Part shown: positions 1-10,148 of the stretch, piece after piece
Position numbering within the stretch: the first letter of the stretch is position 1
Layout: each line of letters opens with the position of its first letter
NCBI GenBank assembly: GCA_016717105.1
Contig: JADKGF010000015.1
Location: 62,001 to 126,000, forward strand
From: Saprospiraceae bacterium
Lineage (GTDB): Bacteria > Bacteroidota > Bacteroidia > Chitinophagales > Saprospiraceae
Length of the DNA: 64,000 nucleotides
Direction: 5' to 3'
Translations under genes and position numbers: made by a program
The notes under the pieces: model-generated
What the model was told of the DNA's origin: nothing
Database searches by the model: none
Seen by the model: the letters and a program-made list of their open reading frames with translations, nothing else

Positions 1-1
1 G

Positions 2-2460
2 TTCCTAGACATCATAGCCAAAGAATGTAAAGATGTGGATATTTTTGGTACGAATGTTTATAGAGGTGTTTCTTTTGGTGACCTTTTTGAACGCGTGAAA
101 AAGGAATATGGCAAACCCGTTCTTTTTACCGAGTTTGGAGCTGATGCATTTAATGTGCAAACCAATGAGGAAGATCAGCGTGCTCAAGCTATGTTTATGC
201 TAAATAATTGGCAGGAAATATATGAAAATGCTGCTGGATTGGGTAAATCAGGAAATGCAATTGGTGGTTATACTTTTCAGTTTAGTGATGGATGGTGGAA
301 GTATGGACAGACAAAGAACTTAGATCTACATGACAGCAATGCTTCATGGTCCAATGGTGGATATTTTTCCGATTATACACAAGGAGAAAACAACATGAAT
401 GAAGAGTGGTTTGGGATCTGCTCTAAAGGTAGCTCAAATGCTTTAGGGTTGTACAAACTTTACCCACGTGCGGCATATTACTCACTTAAGGAAGCACATT
501 CTTTGGATGTTTTCGGAAATGGTGTAGATATCAACTCCATTAAAAATCACTTTGCTACAATCAATTTGTCAGATGCTGAACTTAAAGCACGTGGTGACAA
601 AGCTGCACTTTTGAGTACAAGTTCTAGTAAAATCAGCTTAAGTAGATTCACAGCAGAATTCAATACATACAATACGGGTGGAAGTCTTATTACCACACCT
701 AAAAATCCAGTTGTTGGTAGCAATATTTTTCCAAATCAGTTGGGTTTTGACCATACACAATCTTTTTATGTCGGTGTAGAAGCGAAACCTACCAACAATA
801 TGCGGGCAAATGTAGAATTTAACATTCTCGGCAACGTAGCCCAAAACCCAATAGATCAAATATTTTATGAAAATAGAGGTCGACCAGTTTTGATCAAAGG
901 AAATAATGGCACTTTCACATTGCAAGACAATAATAGAGTTCAGGTATATCGAGCAACTTACGCTTGGGATCATAAATTGTTCAATCTGAATGGTTTCTAT
1001 AGAACTGGACACTATCATTGGGGATATGAAGGTGATTTCTTTGGCTTGTATCCGGAAGCGAATTACGGCCCTAATATTGATATATATAATGGTATTGCGC
1101 CATTCGGATTTGAGGTAGAAGGTAAGAAAAGATTTTCTGGTTTGAAAGCAGCTTTTGGGCCACAATTGTGGTGGGGAGCTAACCCAGCTGTATTAGTAAA
1201 ATATTCAAAAGAAGTTGCAAAATTCAAACTTACTGGAGTTTTTCATGAAGATTTGGAGCAATTGGGATTGACTGAGAGTTCTTTTGCCATTCCACAACCT
1301 AAGACAAGAAGATTGACACTTCATGCAGGACGTAAATTTGGTAAGTTGGGTATAGATATAGGAGGTATTTGGGCTGGACAACCGTTAAATGGTCGTGCTT
1401 TCCAGCTTGTTCGCGAAGAAAATGGTGTAACTAATGTGTATCAAGATGTAATAAAAAATACTGATAATTGGGGAGGAAAAATAAAACTTACCCTTCAGAC
1501 AGGTAAATTCAACTGGTATGCACAATCTGCAGTACATGGATTAGTGGCACAAGGTGGCGCAGACTTGACTCAGACATTTACTGGTTGGAGACTTAAGGAT
1601 AGCGGTAGTGGTAACCAATATAATTTTTAAGTGGATTTGCATTTAGAGTTGGCAATTTTGAAATTGCACCTAACTTCCTTTGGCAAAAGCCAATAGAAGG
1701 ACCATTGACAAATGGTATTGCAGCGCCAGGAAGACCAAGAAACATACTTTCTGACCCATTTGTAGTAAGAGCCAATAGAGAAACTGTAGCTGGAGAATTG
1801 TTGCTTACTTATGACCCAACGCCAGGTACATGGATGTATGAATGGGACAATGACCGCGCTGAAGATTCTAAATTTGCACTAAGTGCTGGATTAGTTTATA
1901 GACATCTTCCTACTTCGATGGATGCGGCGATAGGAATTTTCCCTGATGGAAGAACAACCTTTGCTTTCCCTGGTGCGCCACCAGCAAATGACTTGTGGGA
2001 AGTACATACAAGGTTAGTGTCTAAATTAAATAAGAATTTTGGAATAATTGCCAATGTGTATGCTGGTGATGCACAAGCAAATGGCAGTGATGCAAGATTG
2101 ATAAGAAGATATGGTGCGGACATACGCTCATTGTACAAAAAAATGAAGTTTCATACTTTCTTGAAATTCAACGATTGGGGACCTTACGACTATCATCGAG
2201 ACTTCAATTTGACTTTCCCTATGCAATGGATGATGGATATTTCGACCACTACTGGAAAACCAGATTGGTTCCCATTACCAGGGACTCGAATAGGCGTGAT
2301 GACCACTTATAGGACATTAGATAAATATTCACCAAGGTATTCACCTGTGCAAATTCTGGATCCTGCTGGAAATGTAGTTCCTGATCCTAATGCGATTGGT
2401 TTTGACAATGGTCGTGAATGGGAAATCAGAACATATATTCATATTAATATTTCAAAATAA
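2..2460 (+). CDS. Glycoside hydrolase (clan GH-A-like) fused to outer-membrane beta-barrel-like domain, 5'-truncated, one frameshift
   Basis: The reading frame is open at the left edge, so the N-terminus is missing. The first ~170 residues resemble the C-terminal half of a TIM-barrel glycosidase: KPVLFTEFGAD carries the likely nucleophile Glu (codon 131-133), followed by MNEEWFGI and LYPRAAYYSLKEA, motifs I associate with GH2-like enzymes. From about nt 740 onward the protein changes to alternating aromatic/polar strands (SFYVGVEAKP, YRATYAWDHKLFNLNGFYRTGHYHWGYEG) typical of an outer-membrane barrel, continuing to the stop. The frame breaks at TTTTT (1624-1628); adding one T joins QYNF to LSGFAFRVGNFEIAP without loss. 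It lies 7 bp before a glycan-binding lipoprotein, so a role in surface beta-glucan hydrolysis is inferred. The exact GH family cannot be fixed because the N-terminus is absent, and the barrel assignment rests on strand pattern only. Confidence 0.7.
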
Positions 2461-2467
2461 TCTTAAA

Positions 2468-4345
2468 ATGATGAATCTAAATAAACTCAAGTATGCTTTT
2501 CTATTAGGATTGTGTACATGCATCTTTTCTGCTTGTGAGAGAGATGTTGAAGGACTTTCTACACCTGAATTTCCAAGTATTCCTCAGGTATTTATTGACG
2601 ATTTTAGTGCTGGATTAAATTATGCTGCTTTTGGCGGTTCAGTTCCAACAGCATTCCAAGTTGACAATAAAGAAACACACAATAATTCATCAGCTTCCAT
2701 GAGATTTGAAGTTCCCGATGCAAACGATGCACGTGGAGCCTATGCCGGCGGATCTTTTTTTACAAGCTCAGGGAGAAATCTTTCATCGTATAATGTACTA
2801 ACCTTTTGGGCAAAAGCGACCAAATCTGCCACATTAGACATTGTTGGTTTTGGTCTTGATTTAGGCGCCAATAAATTTCCTACATCTATTTCGGGCGTAA
2901 AGGTCAATACAAATTGGAAGAAATATTATATTCCAATCCCAGATCCTTCTTTATTGACCGCTGAGCGCGGAATGTTTTATTATTCTGAAGGTCCAGAAGA
3001 TGGCAATGGCTATACTTTCTGGATCGATGAAGTAAAATTTGAAAACTTGGGTACGGTAGCACATCCAAAATCTGCAATAATGGACGGATTGGATGTAGTC
3101 AAGGAAGCAGAAGTCAATGAAGTAATTAAAGTCACAGGCCTGAAGGCTTCAATAAATTTGCCGAATGGCGTAGATCAGTCTGCTGATGCTTCAGTTGCAT
3201 TTTTTAAATTTAGCTCTTCTGACGAAAAGATCGCAAAGGTCAATGATAATGGTGAAGTTACTGTGACAGGTGCAGGTGAGGCTGTGATCACTGCTAAAGT
3301 AGGAGAAAACGTATCAAAAGGATCATTGACAATAAAATCAGTAGGCTTAGCACCCAAACCAACGGTGTCAGCACCAGTTCCTACAAAAGCAGCTGCCGAT
3401 GTAATCTCTTTGTATAGTAATAAATACACCAATGTGCCAGTAGATACTTGGAATACACATTGGCAATTTTCTACTGCTGAAGAAACTTTCATTAAGGTAC
3501 AAAATGATGATGTGATCAAATATAAGAACTTAAATTTTGTAGGTGTTGAATTTGTAGCTAATACAATAAATGCAACCAATATGACGCACTTTCATATAGA
3601 TATGTGGACACCAGATGCTGTTACAGCTGCCAAAAGTTTCAAGGTATTATTAGTAGATTTCGGAGCCAATAATGCATACGGTGGTGGCGACGATTTATCG
3701 CATGAACTTACTTTTAAAGCTCCAGTCATTACTAGTCAAAATTGGGTAGGAATCGACGTGCCATTGTCTTCGTTTACAGGATTGACAAAAAGGGCAAACC
3801 TTGCTCAATTAGTGCTTTCTGGCGACTTCCCAAATGTGTATATTGACAATGTATATTTTTACAAATCAAATGGAGGTACAGGTGGTGCGACAAGTCCAAC
3901 ATCTCCAGCACCACTACCTTCTTACCCTGCAGCTGATGTTATTTCTATTTTTAGCGATCAATATACGAATGTAGCGGGTACCAATTTCAATCCAAATTGG
4001 GGTCAAGCCACTGTAGTCACAGAAATATCCCTTCAAAACAATAAAGCATTAAAATATGCAGGTCTGAATTATCAAGGTACACAATTCGGTTCCAACCAAA
4101 ATGTTTCTGGTATGCAGTTTTTACACTTGGATTTGTGGACAGCCAATTCAACTGAATTGAAAATATTTTTGATTAGTCCAGGGCCTGTAGAAACACCTTA
4201 TACACTTACAGTACCCACATCAGGTTGGAGTAAAATAGATATACCTTTAACATCTTTTGCACCAGTAAATTTAGCCGATGTATTTCAGATCAAAATGGAA
4301 GGTAATGGCGATGTGTTTTTGGACAATATTCTATTTAGGAAATAA
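2468..4345 (+). CDS. Surface glycan-binding lipoprotein with BIG2 domain and two glucan-locus modules
   Basis: About 625 residues. The start chosen is ATG 2468 (a second ATG follows at once), giving a lipoprotein signal peptide with lipobox FSAC and acylated Cys23; an upstream in-frame start would spoil the signal. Domain order: a jelly-roll-like N-terminal domain (IDDFSAGLNY ... YTFWIDEVKFENLG, ~residues 35-195), a BIG2-type Ig-like domain (KVTGLKASINLP ... AVITAKVGEN, ~215-285), then two copies of a ~150-170-residue module beginning AADVISLYSNKYTNV and ADVISIFSDQYTNV and each ending in an (Y/L)IDN(V/I)-type strand. The same module forms the whole of the protein at 10149-12488. No catalytic motif is visible. 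Its place between two glycosidases suggests an outer-membrane polysaccharide-capturing protein, the functional slot of SusE/F-like proteins. The binding specificity (beta-1,3-glucan) is inferred from neighbours only. Confidence 0.8.
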   Translation: MMNLNKLKYAFLLGLCTCIFSACERDVEGLSTPEFPSIPQVFIDDFSAGLNYAAFGGSVPTAFQVDNKETHNNSSASMRFEVPDANDARGAYAGGSFFTSSGRNLSSYNVLTFWAKATKSATLDIVGFGLDLGANKFPTSISGVKVNTNWKKYYIPIPDPSLLTAERGMFYYSEGPEDGNGYTFWIDEVKFENLGTVAHPKSAIMDGLDVVKEAEVNEVIKVTGLKASINLPNGVDQSADASVAFFKFSSSDEKIAKVNDNGEVTVTGAGEAVITAKVGENVSKGSLTIKSVGLAPKPTVSAPVPTKAAADVISLYSNKYTNVPVDTWNTHWQFSTAEETFIKVQNDDVIKYKNLNFVGVEFVANTINATNMTHFHIDMWTPDAVTAAKSFKVLLVDFGANNAYGGGDDLSHELTFKAPVITSQNWVGIDVPLSSFTGLTKRANLAQLVLSGDFPNVYIDNVYFYKSNGGTGGATSPTSPAPLPSYPAADVISIFSDQYTNVAGTNFNPNWGQATVVTEISLQNNKALKYAGLNYQGTQFGSNQNVSGMQFLHLDLWTANSTELKIFLISPGPVETPYTLTVPTSGWSKIDIPLTSFAPVNLADVFQIKMEGNGDVFLDNILFRK

Positions 4346-4359
4346 CTTTTTTAATATCA

Positions 4360-5181
4360 ATGACAATGAATAATCGTAATATAGTTTTGGCTTCATTTGT
4401 ATGTGTAATAACATTTTGTTTAGGATGTGAAGCGGATAATTTTCAGAAACTTGATGAACGTAAATGGACTTTGACATGGAGTGATGAGTTTTCAGGAAGT
4501 GAGTTGGATCTTACAAAATGGAAATATGACATAGGCCAAGGTCAAAACGGATGGGGCAACGGTGAGTATCAGACATATACCAAAAGGCCAGAAAATATAA
4601 AATTAGACACTGGCAATTTGGTCATAACAGCATTAAATGTTCCTTTTGGAGGTGCCAATTTTTCTTCGGCGAGAATAAAAACTCAAGGACTTTTTGCACA
4701 AAAATATGGTCGATTTGAAGCGCGTATCAAGACACCTTATGGTCCTGGTATTTGGCCAGCATTTTGGATGTTGGGTGAAAATATAAGTGAAGTTGGTTGG
4801 CCGAGATGTGGTGAAATAGATATTTTAGAGATTCGTGGTCAAATGCCAAATACAGTTTTTGGAACATTGCATGGCCCTGGATATTCTGGTGGTAATCCAG
4901 TAAACATAATGTATTCACTGATAGATGCACGTTTTGATGATGATTTTTATGTCTATGCTGTAGAATGGGATGATAATAAAATTGATTTCTTTATCAATGA
5001 TTATTTGTATGGTAGTATAAAGAAGGAACAATTGCCTGGCGATTGGGTATTTAACCAACCATTTTATATGATTCTCAATGTTGCTGTCGGTGGAAGTTTT
5101 GTAGGTTTTCCTACTGCACAGACGCCATTCCCACAGCAAATGTTAGTTGATTATGTACGCGTGTATCAAGAATCCAATTAA
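4360..5181 (+). CDS. GH16 family endo-beta-1,3-glucanase (laminarinase-like) lipoprotein
   Basis: 273 residues. The lipobox FCLGC with Cys23 indicates export and lipid anchoring, probably on the cell surface. The GH16 active-site signature GEIDILEIRG is present, with nucleophile Glu152, assisting Asp154 and acid/base Glu157. The extra residue between the Asp and the second Glu is the beta-bulge form found in laminarinases and lichenases. Other GH16 landmarks are WSDEFSGSELD near the N-terminus, a Trp-rich block GIWPAFWMLGE, and a C-terminal DYVRVYQ. Family knowledge gives endo-hydrolysis of beta-1,3- or mixed beta-1,3/1,4-glucan. It is 14 bp downstream of the binding lipoprotein and 43 bp upstream of the phosphorylase, in one apparent operon; products would be oligosaccharides for import and phosphorolysis. 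Exact linkage preference cannot be read from sequence. Confidence 0.92.
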   Translation: MTMNNRNIVLASFVCVITFCLGCEADNFQKLDERKWTLTWSDEFSGSELDLTKWKYDIGQGQNGWGNGEYQTYTKRPENIKLDTGNLVITALNVPFGGANFSSARIKTQGLFAQKYGRFEARIKTPYGPGIWPAFWMLGENISEVGWPRCGEIDILEIRGQMPNTVFGTLHGPGYSGGNPVNIMYSLIDARFDDDFYVYAVEWDDNKIDFFINDYLYGSIKKEQLPGDWVFNQPFYMILNVAVGGSFVGFPTAQTPFPQQMLVDYVRVYQESN

Positions 5182-5224
5182 TGTAAAAACGCACCAATAA
5201 ATCGTGGATCCCAATTTCCAAAAT

Positions 5225-8200
5225 ATGAACAAAGAAGCAATCTTGACTTTTGAAACATTTGGAGACCAACCATTTTTGAAGATTTCAAATCTTGAGACGA
5301 TGCGCCCATTCTTTATGAGTATCGTCTCTGATTCTGACCATTGGATGTTTATTTCCAGTAATGGCGGGCTATCAGCAGGACGAAAAAATGCAGAAAATGC
5401 GCTCTTTCCATATTATACTGATGATAAAATTACTGAATTTGCAGATATCACTGGTAGTAAGACCATATTTCAATTACATGGGTCGGAACAAATCATTTGG
5501 GAACCATTTTCCAATAGAAATTTGTCGAGTTTAAAACGAAAAAGCAATATCTATAAAAGCATTTATGGTAATATTATAGTTTTTGAGGAGATACTTGTGG
5601 ATTATCAACTCATTTTCCGATATGCATGGACGTCAAGTGATCAATTTGGATTTGTAAAGACTTCCACTATTATCAATAATGGTACTCAGATTCAAGATAT
5701 TACGCTGTTAGATGGCATTCAGAACATTATGCCATGCGGTGTACCTAGTGACCTTCAAAATAATGCGAGCAACCTCGTGGATGCTTATAAAAGAAGTGAG
5801 TTAGATGCCGAGTCTGGTTTGGGATTATTTGCATTAAGCGCCATTATTTCAGATAAAGCAGAACCAAGTGAAGCTTTGAAGGCAAATGTTATATGGTCCA
5901 CAGGTCTATCTGCAGATGCATATTTACTATCATCGAAGCAATTGGATAACTTTAGGTATGGAAGAAGTATAGAATCTGAAACGGATGTCAAAGGCGAGAA
6001 AGGTGCTTATTTTATTTCCAAAAAATTACATTTAAAACCTACCGAAACGCAGGATTGGCGTATTATTGCAGATGTAAATAAAACCCACAGTCAAGTTTTT
6101 GAATTAATAAAAACTATACAAACGGATAGAGATATCTCTGCAAAAATCCAATCAGATATCTATAAAGGTACCCAAAATCTAAAACAACTTGTTGCGTCGG
6201 CAGATGGCATTCAGCGTTCAAATGATCTTTTACAAGACTCTAGAAATTTTGCCAATGTTATGTTCAATATTATGCGTGGCGGCATTTTTGACGATGTGTA
6301 CCAAGTAGATAGATCTGATTTTGAGAAGTATTTAAAAAAGGCAAATAGGGTAGTGTATGACAGGAGTGAAGCGTTTTTGCAAGCACTAGGCACTTCCGTG
6401 GATTATGTAACATTGACACAAAAAGCCAAAGATACCAATGACGCCGATCTTATAAGACTTGCTATAGAATATTTACCCTTGAAATTTAGCCGAAGACATG
6501 GAGATCCAAGCCGTCCATGGAATAAATTTTCTATCAACCTGAAGGACGAAAATTCAGGTGATAAGATCCTAGATTATCAAGGCAACTGGCGTGATATCTT
6601 CCAAAATTGGGAAGCATTAGCCTATTCATATCCTGAGTATATAGATGGTATGATATTCAAATTTCTCAATGCATCAACTTTTGATGGATACAATCCATAT
6701 CGAGTTACTAAAGGTGGCTTTGATTGGGAAACCATCGAGCCAGATGATCCATGGTCATATATAGGATATTGGGGAGACCATCAGATCATATATTTACAAA
6801 AGTTTTTGGAAATCATCCAAAAGTTCAAGCCAAGCGCATTAGAAGCCTACTTTGATCAGGATTACTTTGTCTATGCTGCAGTACCATATATTATCAAACC
6901 TTACGAAGATATAGTCAATAATCCAAAAGATACCATTGAGTTTGATCATCATTGGGATGCCAGAATCAGAGAAAATATGGCATCTACAGGCGCTGATGGA
7001 GCTTTATTGACAGATAATGACCATGGAATCTACCGTGTCAATCTTATAGAAAAACTTTTGGCTACTTTATTGGCAAAAATGTCCAATTTTATTCCCGAAG
7101 TAGGTATTTGGCTCAATACCCAAAGACCGGAGTGGAATGATGCAAACAATGCATTGGTAGGTAATGGCGTCTCTATGGTGACATTGTATTACATGCGAAG
7201 ATTTTTAGTTTTCCTAGACGAAGCCTTTGGAAAGTCGGATCTGGAAAATATAAAGTTGTCCAATGAATTGATTGAGTTTTATCACAGCGTCAGAGAAACT
7301 TTAGATACGAACCAAGGATTGTTATCTGGTAATATTTCTGCTGCTGATCGCAAAATGATCTTGGATCAGCTAGGCAAGGCCGCATCAGATTATCGTTCTC
7401 AGATATACAAGTCTGGATTTTGGGGCAAAAAGCGTACAGCTTCGATGAAAGGACTCAGGCGATTTGTAAAGTTGAGCCTTGCTTTTATCAATCATTCCAT
7501 CGAACAAAATAAAAGAAAAGATGGCTTGTATCATGCGTACAATCTGATGACTTACAAAAGTGATGGCGTGATGATATCTTACTTAGATGAGATGCTTGAA
7601 GGTCAAGTAGCAGTATTGAGTTCAGGGTATCTGGACAGCAAAGAATCATTGGATGTACTAGATGCAATGAAACATAGCAAACTCTTTAGAGAAGACCAAT
7701 ACAGCTATATTTTATATCCAAATAAAAAATTGCCGGGCTTCCTGAGTAAAAACATAATAGATGAATCTGAAGCAAAAAGTTCTGCATTGATTCAGTCAAT
7801 GGTGGCCAATGGAAATAAAGCTATTGTAGAGAAAGATGTTTATGGGAAATATCATTTTAATGGCAATTTTAAAAACGCTGGAGATCTGAAAAAAGCATTA
7901 GAAAATATTGCTGATTCAAATTATTCAGATTTAATCAAAAATGAAACCCCAAAATTACTGGACATATTCGAAAAAGTATTTAATCACAAGGCATTTACAG
8001 GCAGATCAGGTACATTTTATGGGTATGAAGGACTAGGTTCTATTTACTGGCATATGGTATCAAAGCTACTTTTAGCAGTTCAGGAATGTATTTTGAATGC
8101 AGTGGTTCGTTCAGAAAATCCAGTAGTAATTGGACGCTTGGTAGATCATTATTTTGAAATCAAGGCTGGTATTGGCGTTCACAAGTCTCCATCATTGTAT

Positions 8201-8650
8201 GGCGCTTTTCCTACCGATCCATATTCGCACACGCCTATGTACCGTGGCGCACAACAACCAGGAATGACGGGCCAAGTAAAAGAAGATATACTCACTAAAT
8301 ATGGGGAATTTGGCATTCAAATACATAATGGAAAGCTGAAATTCAATCCTAGCATTCTCAGGAAAACTGAATTTTTAGAGATGTCTGCGGAGGTAACTTA
8401 TTTTGATTTTAATGGAAATGAAATAAAATTAGCACTAGAAGTTGGGCAGCTTTTCTTTACATTTTGCAGAGTACCTATTGTATATCAAATTGCTCACGAA
8501 TCAAGTATTGAATTGGTACTTACTAATGGTGAAAATATTGAGATAGCTTCCAATGAACTGAGTGCTGATTGGAGCAAATCCGTATATACAGCAAACGGAA
8601 GTATTCAAAAAATCAATGTTCTTATAGCCGAAAGTTCACTTTTAAATTAA
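5225..8650 (+). CDS. Putative beta-1,3-glucan phosphorylase (GH94-related, GH149/GH161-like)
   Basis: A protein of ~1,140 residues without a signal peptide, so probably cytoplasmic. I chose ATG 5225; an in-frame GTG lies at 5204. The pattern is that of the large GH94-related inverting phosphorylases: an N-terminal beta-sandwich (FLKISNLETMRPFFMSIVS, MFISSNGGLSAGR), an (alpha/alpha)6 core, and the general-acid motif PEWNDANNALVG, whose Asp is codon 7139-7141 and corresponds to the DWND motif of cellobiose phosphorylase. FDHHWDARIRENM and TDNDHGIYR fit the substrate region. Length and neighbouring GH16 favour the beta-1,3-glucan phosphorylase families GH149 or GH161 over cellobiose phosphorylase (~800 residues). 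Expected reaction: phosphorolysis of beta-1,3-gluco-oligosaccharides to alpha-glucose 1-phosphate. The family number is my inference from length and context. Confidence 0.75.
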   Translation: MNKEAILTFETFGDQPFLKISNLETMRPFFMSIVSDSDHWMFISSNGGLSAGRKNAENALFPYYTDDKITEFADITGSKTIFQLHGSEQIIWEPFSNRNLSSLKRKSNIYKSIYGNIIVFEEILVDYQLIFRYAWTSSDQFGFVKTSTIINNGTQIQDITLLDGIQNIMPCGVPSDLQNNASNLVDAYKRSELDAESGLGLFALSAIISDKAEPSEALKANVIWSTGLSADAYLLSSKQLDNFRYGRSIESETDVKGEKGAYFISKKLHLKPTETQDWRIIADVNKTHSQVFELIKTIQTDRDISAKIQSDIYKGTQNLKQLVASADGIQRSNDLLQDSRNFANVMFNIMRGGIFDDVYQVDRSDFEKYLKKANRVVYDRSEAFLQALGTSVDYVTLTQKAKDTNDADLIRLAIEYLPLKFSRRHGDPSRPWNKFSINLKDENSGDKILDYQGNWRDIFQNWEALAYSYPEYIDGMIFKFLNASTFDGYNPYRVTKGGFDWETIEPDDPWSYIGYWGDHQIIYLQKFLEIIQKFKPSALEAYFDQDYFVYAAVPYIIKPYEDIVNNPKDTIEFDHHWDARIRENMASTGADGALLTDNDHGIYRVNLIEKLLATLLAKMSNFIPEVGIWLNTQRPEWNDANNALVGNGVSMVTLYYMRRFLVFLDEAFGKSDLENIKLSNELIEFYHSVRETLDTNQGLLSGNISAADRKMILDQLGKAASDYRSQIYKSGFWGKKRTASMKGLRRFVKLSLAFINHSIEQNKRKDGLYHAYNLMTYKSDGVMISYLDEMLEGQVAVLSSGYLDSKESLDVLDAMKHSKLFREDQYSYILYPNKKLPGFLSKNIIDESEAKSSALIQSMVANGNKAIVEKDVYGKYHFNGNFKNAGDLKKALENIADSNYSDLIKNETPKLLDIFEKVFNHKAFTGRSGTFYGYEGLGSIYWHMVSKLLLAVQECILNAVVRSENPVVIGRLVDHYFEIKAGIGVHKSPSLYGAFPTDPYSHTPMYRGAQQPGMTGQVKEDILTKYGEFGIQIHNGKLKFNPSILRKTEFLEMSAEVTYFDFNGNEIKLALEVGQLFFTFCRVPIVYQIAHESSIELVLTNGENIEIASNELSADWSKSVYTANGSIQKINVLIAESSLLN

Positions 8651-8670
8651 TAACCACAAAACAAAACATC

Positions 8671-10089
8671 ATGGGATCAACAGTAGATGAAATAAAAAAA
8701 TCAGTCACCATGACTGAGAAAATTGCCTTTGGCTTAGGTATGCTGGCCAACCAATTATTTCCAGCGGCACTCAGTATTTTCATGGTAGTCTTAGTGCAAA
8801 ATCTAGGTTTTCCAGGATGGATGTGGGGAATTTTGTTTTTTCTACCTCGAATATTTGATGCCATTACAGATCCGATCATGGGTTATATATCCGATAATAC
8901 ACGCTCTAAATATGGCAGACGTAGGCATTATGTATTTATAGGCGCCATTATTTTGGGTATTTCTTTTGTAGCTATGTGGCAATTGTATCGTGAGAGTGGA
9001 TTAGCTTACAATTTTGTCTATTTTCTATTGTGGTCATTTGTATTTTATTTAGGGCTTACAATATTTAGTGTGCCATATGTTGCTATGGGTTATGAGATGA
9101 GTGATGATTTTGATGAGCGGACCAACATCATGGCTATAGCACAGTGGATAGGACAATGGGCTTGGGTTATAGCACCGTGGTTTTGGGTTGTGATGTATGA
9201 TCCATCATGGTTTCCCGATCCTGATAGCGCTACGCGATATTTGGCAGTAATCGTTGGTATTTCGTGTATGCTTTTAGCAATAGTTCCATCCATTTTTATA
9301 AAAGGTAAATCTACCATCGATGAGACAAGCTTTAGTCCGATCAATTTTAAAGCTGTCATGGGATCAATGTCGGAAATCGTTAAAACATTTAAAGAGGCAT
9401 TCGGTTACCCTGAATTTAGAAAACTTTGTATAGCTACCTTTCTGATTTTCAACTCATTTAATACAGTTGCTGGGTTTTCATTTTTTATTATTGTTCATTA
9501 TCTCTTTAATGGTAGCACTTCAGATGCGGGTATTTGGCCTACTTTATTTGGAAGTATAGGTGCATTATCTACCATCGTTTTTGTAATACCAATTGTAGCT
9601 AAGATGTCTGGTATTTATGGCAAAAAAACAACGTTTATTATTTCACAATCAATTTCACTTTTAGGGTATTTGTTGTTATGGTTTTTGTTTGTACCAGGTA
9701 ATCCATCTCTTTTCTTATATGCACTACCACTATTCTCATTTGGAATCGGTAGCTTATTTACAATAATGATGTCGATGACAGCGGATGTATGTGACCTAGA
9801 TGAATTACATTCTGGAAAACGAAGAGAAGGCATATTTGGTGCTATTTATTGGTGGATGGTCAAAGTAGGTTTTGCATTCGCAGGTATGCTTACAGGCGCT
9901 ATATTATCTGCTGTAGGTTTCGATCCAGCTTTAACCACACAACCAGAAGGTGCATTGACTGGATTGCGATTATTTTATTCAGGCATTCCCATTGTAGGTA
10001 CGTTATTGGCCATTTATGTCATGTATTCTTATGATTTGACGAAAGAAAAAGCCGAATCGATAAGAGCACAAATTAAAGATAGAAAATAG
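8671..10089 (+). CDS. GPH-family sugar:cation symporter (MFS_2)
   Basis: 473 residues from ATG 8671; the longer upstream frame overlaps the phosphorylase and would add a hydrophilic tail, so I rejected it. There are about twelve hydrophobic segments. Family marks of the glycoside-pentoside-hexuronide group are visible: FFLPRIFDAITDPIMGYISDNTRSKYGRRRHY in the first cytoplasmic loop region (the D-P-x-x-G-x-x-S-D motif), DFDERTNIMA, and the late ADVCDLDELHSGKRREGIFGA loop. Members are inner-membrane symporters for oligosaccharides and glycosides. It follows the phosphorylase after 20 bp, so the natural reading is import of short beta-glucans for cytoplasmic phosphorolysis. The transported sugar is inferred from context. 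Confidence 0.88.
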   Translation: MGSTVDEIKKSVTMTEKIAFGLGMLANQLFPAALSIFMVVLVQNLGFPGWMWGILFFLPRIFDAITDPIMGYISDNTRSKYGRRRHYVFIGAIILGISFVAMWQLYRESGLAYNFVYFLLWSFVFYLGLTIFSVPYVAMGYEMSDDFDERTNIMAIAQWIGQWAWVIAPWFWVVMYDPSWFPDPDSATRYLAVIVGISCMLLAIVPSIFIKGKSTIDETSFSPINFKAVMGSMSEIVKTFKEAFGYPEFRKLCIATFLIFNSFNTVAGFSFFIIVHYLFNGSTSDAGIWPTLFGSIGALSTIVFVIPIVAKMSGIYGKKTTFIISQSISLLGYLLLWFLFVPGNPSLFLYALPLFSFGIGSLFTIMMSMTADVCDLDELHSGKRREGIFGAIYWWMVKVGFAFAGMLTGAILSAVGFDPALTTQPEGALTGLRLFYSGIPIVGTLLAIYVMYSYDLTKEKAESIRAQIKDRK

Positions 10090-10148
10090 CATTATACATT
10101 TTTATTACTAAAAAGTAGTTTGATTTATTAATTTTTAAATTTTTACTT

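Noticed and set aside
9849..10034. Short plus-strand frame of 61 codons overlapping the GPH transporter
   Set aside because: It lies within the transporter coding sequence in another frame, without any start context or conserved motif.
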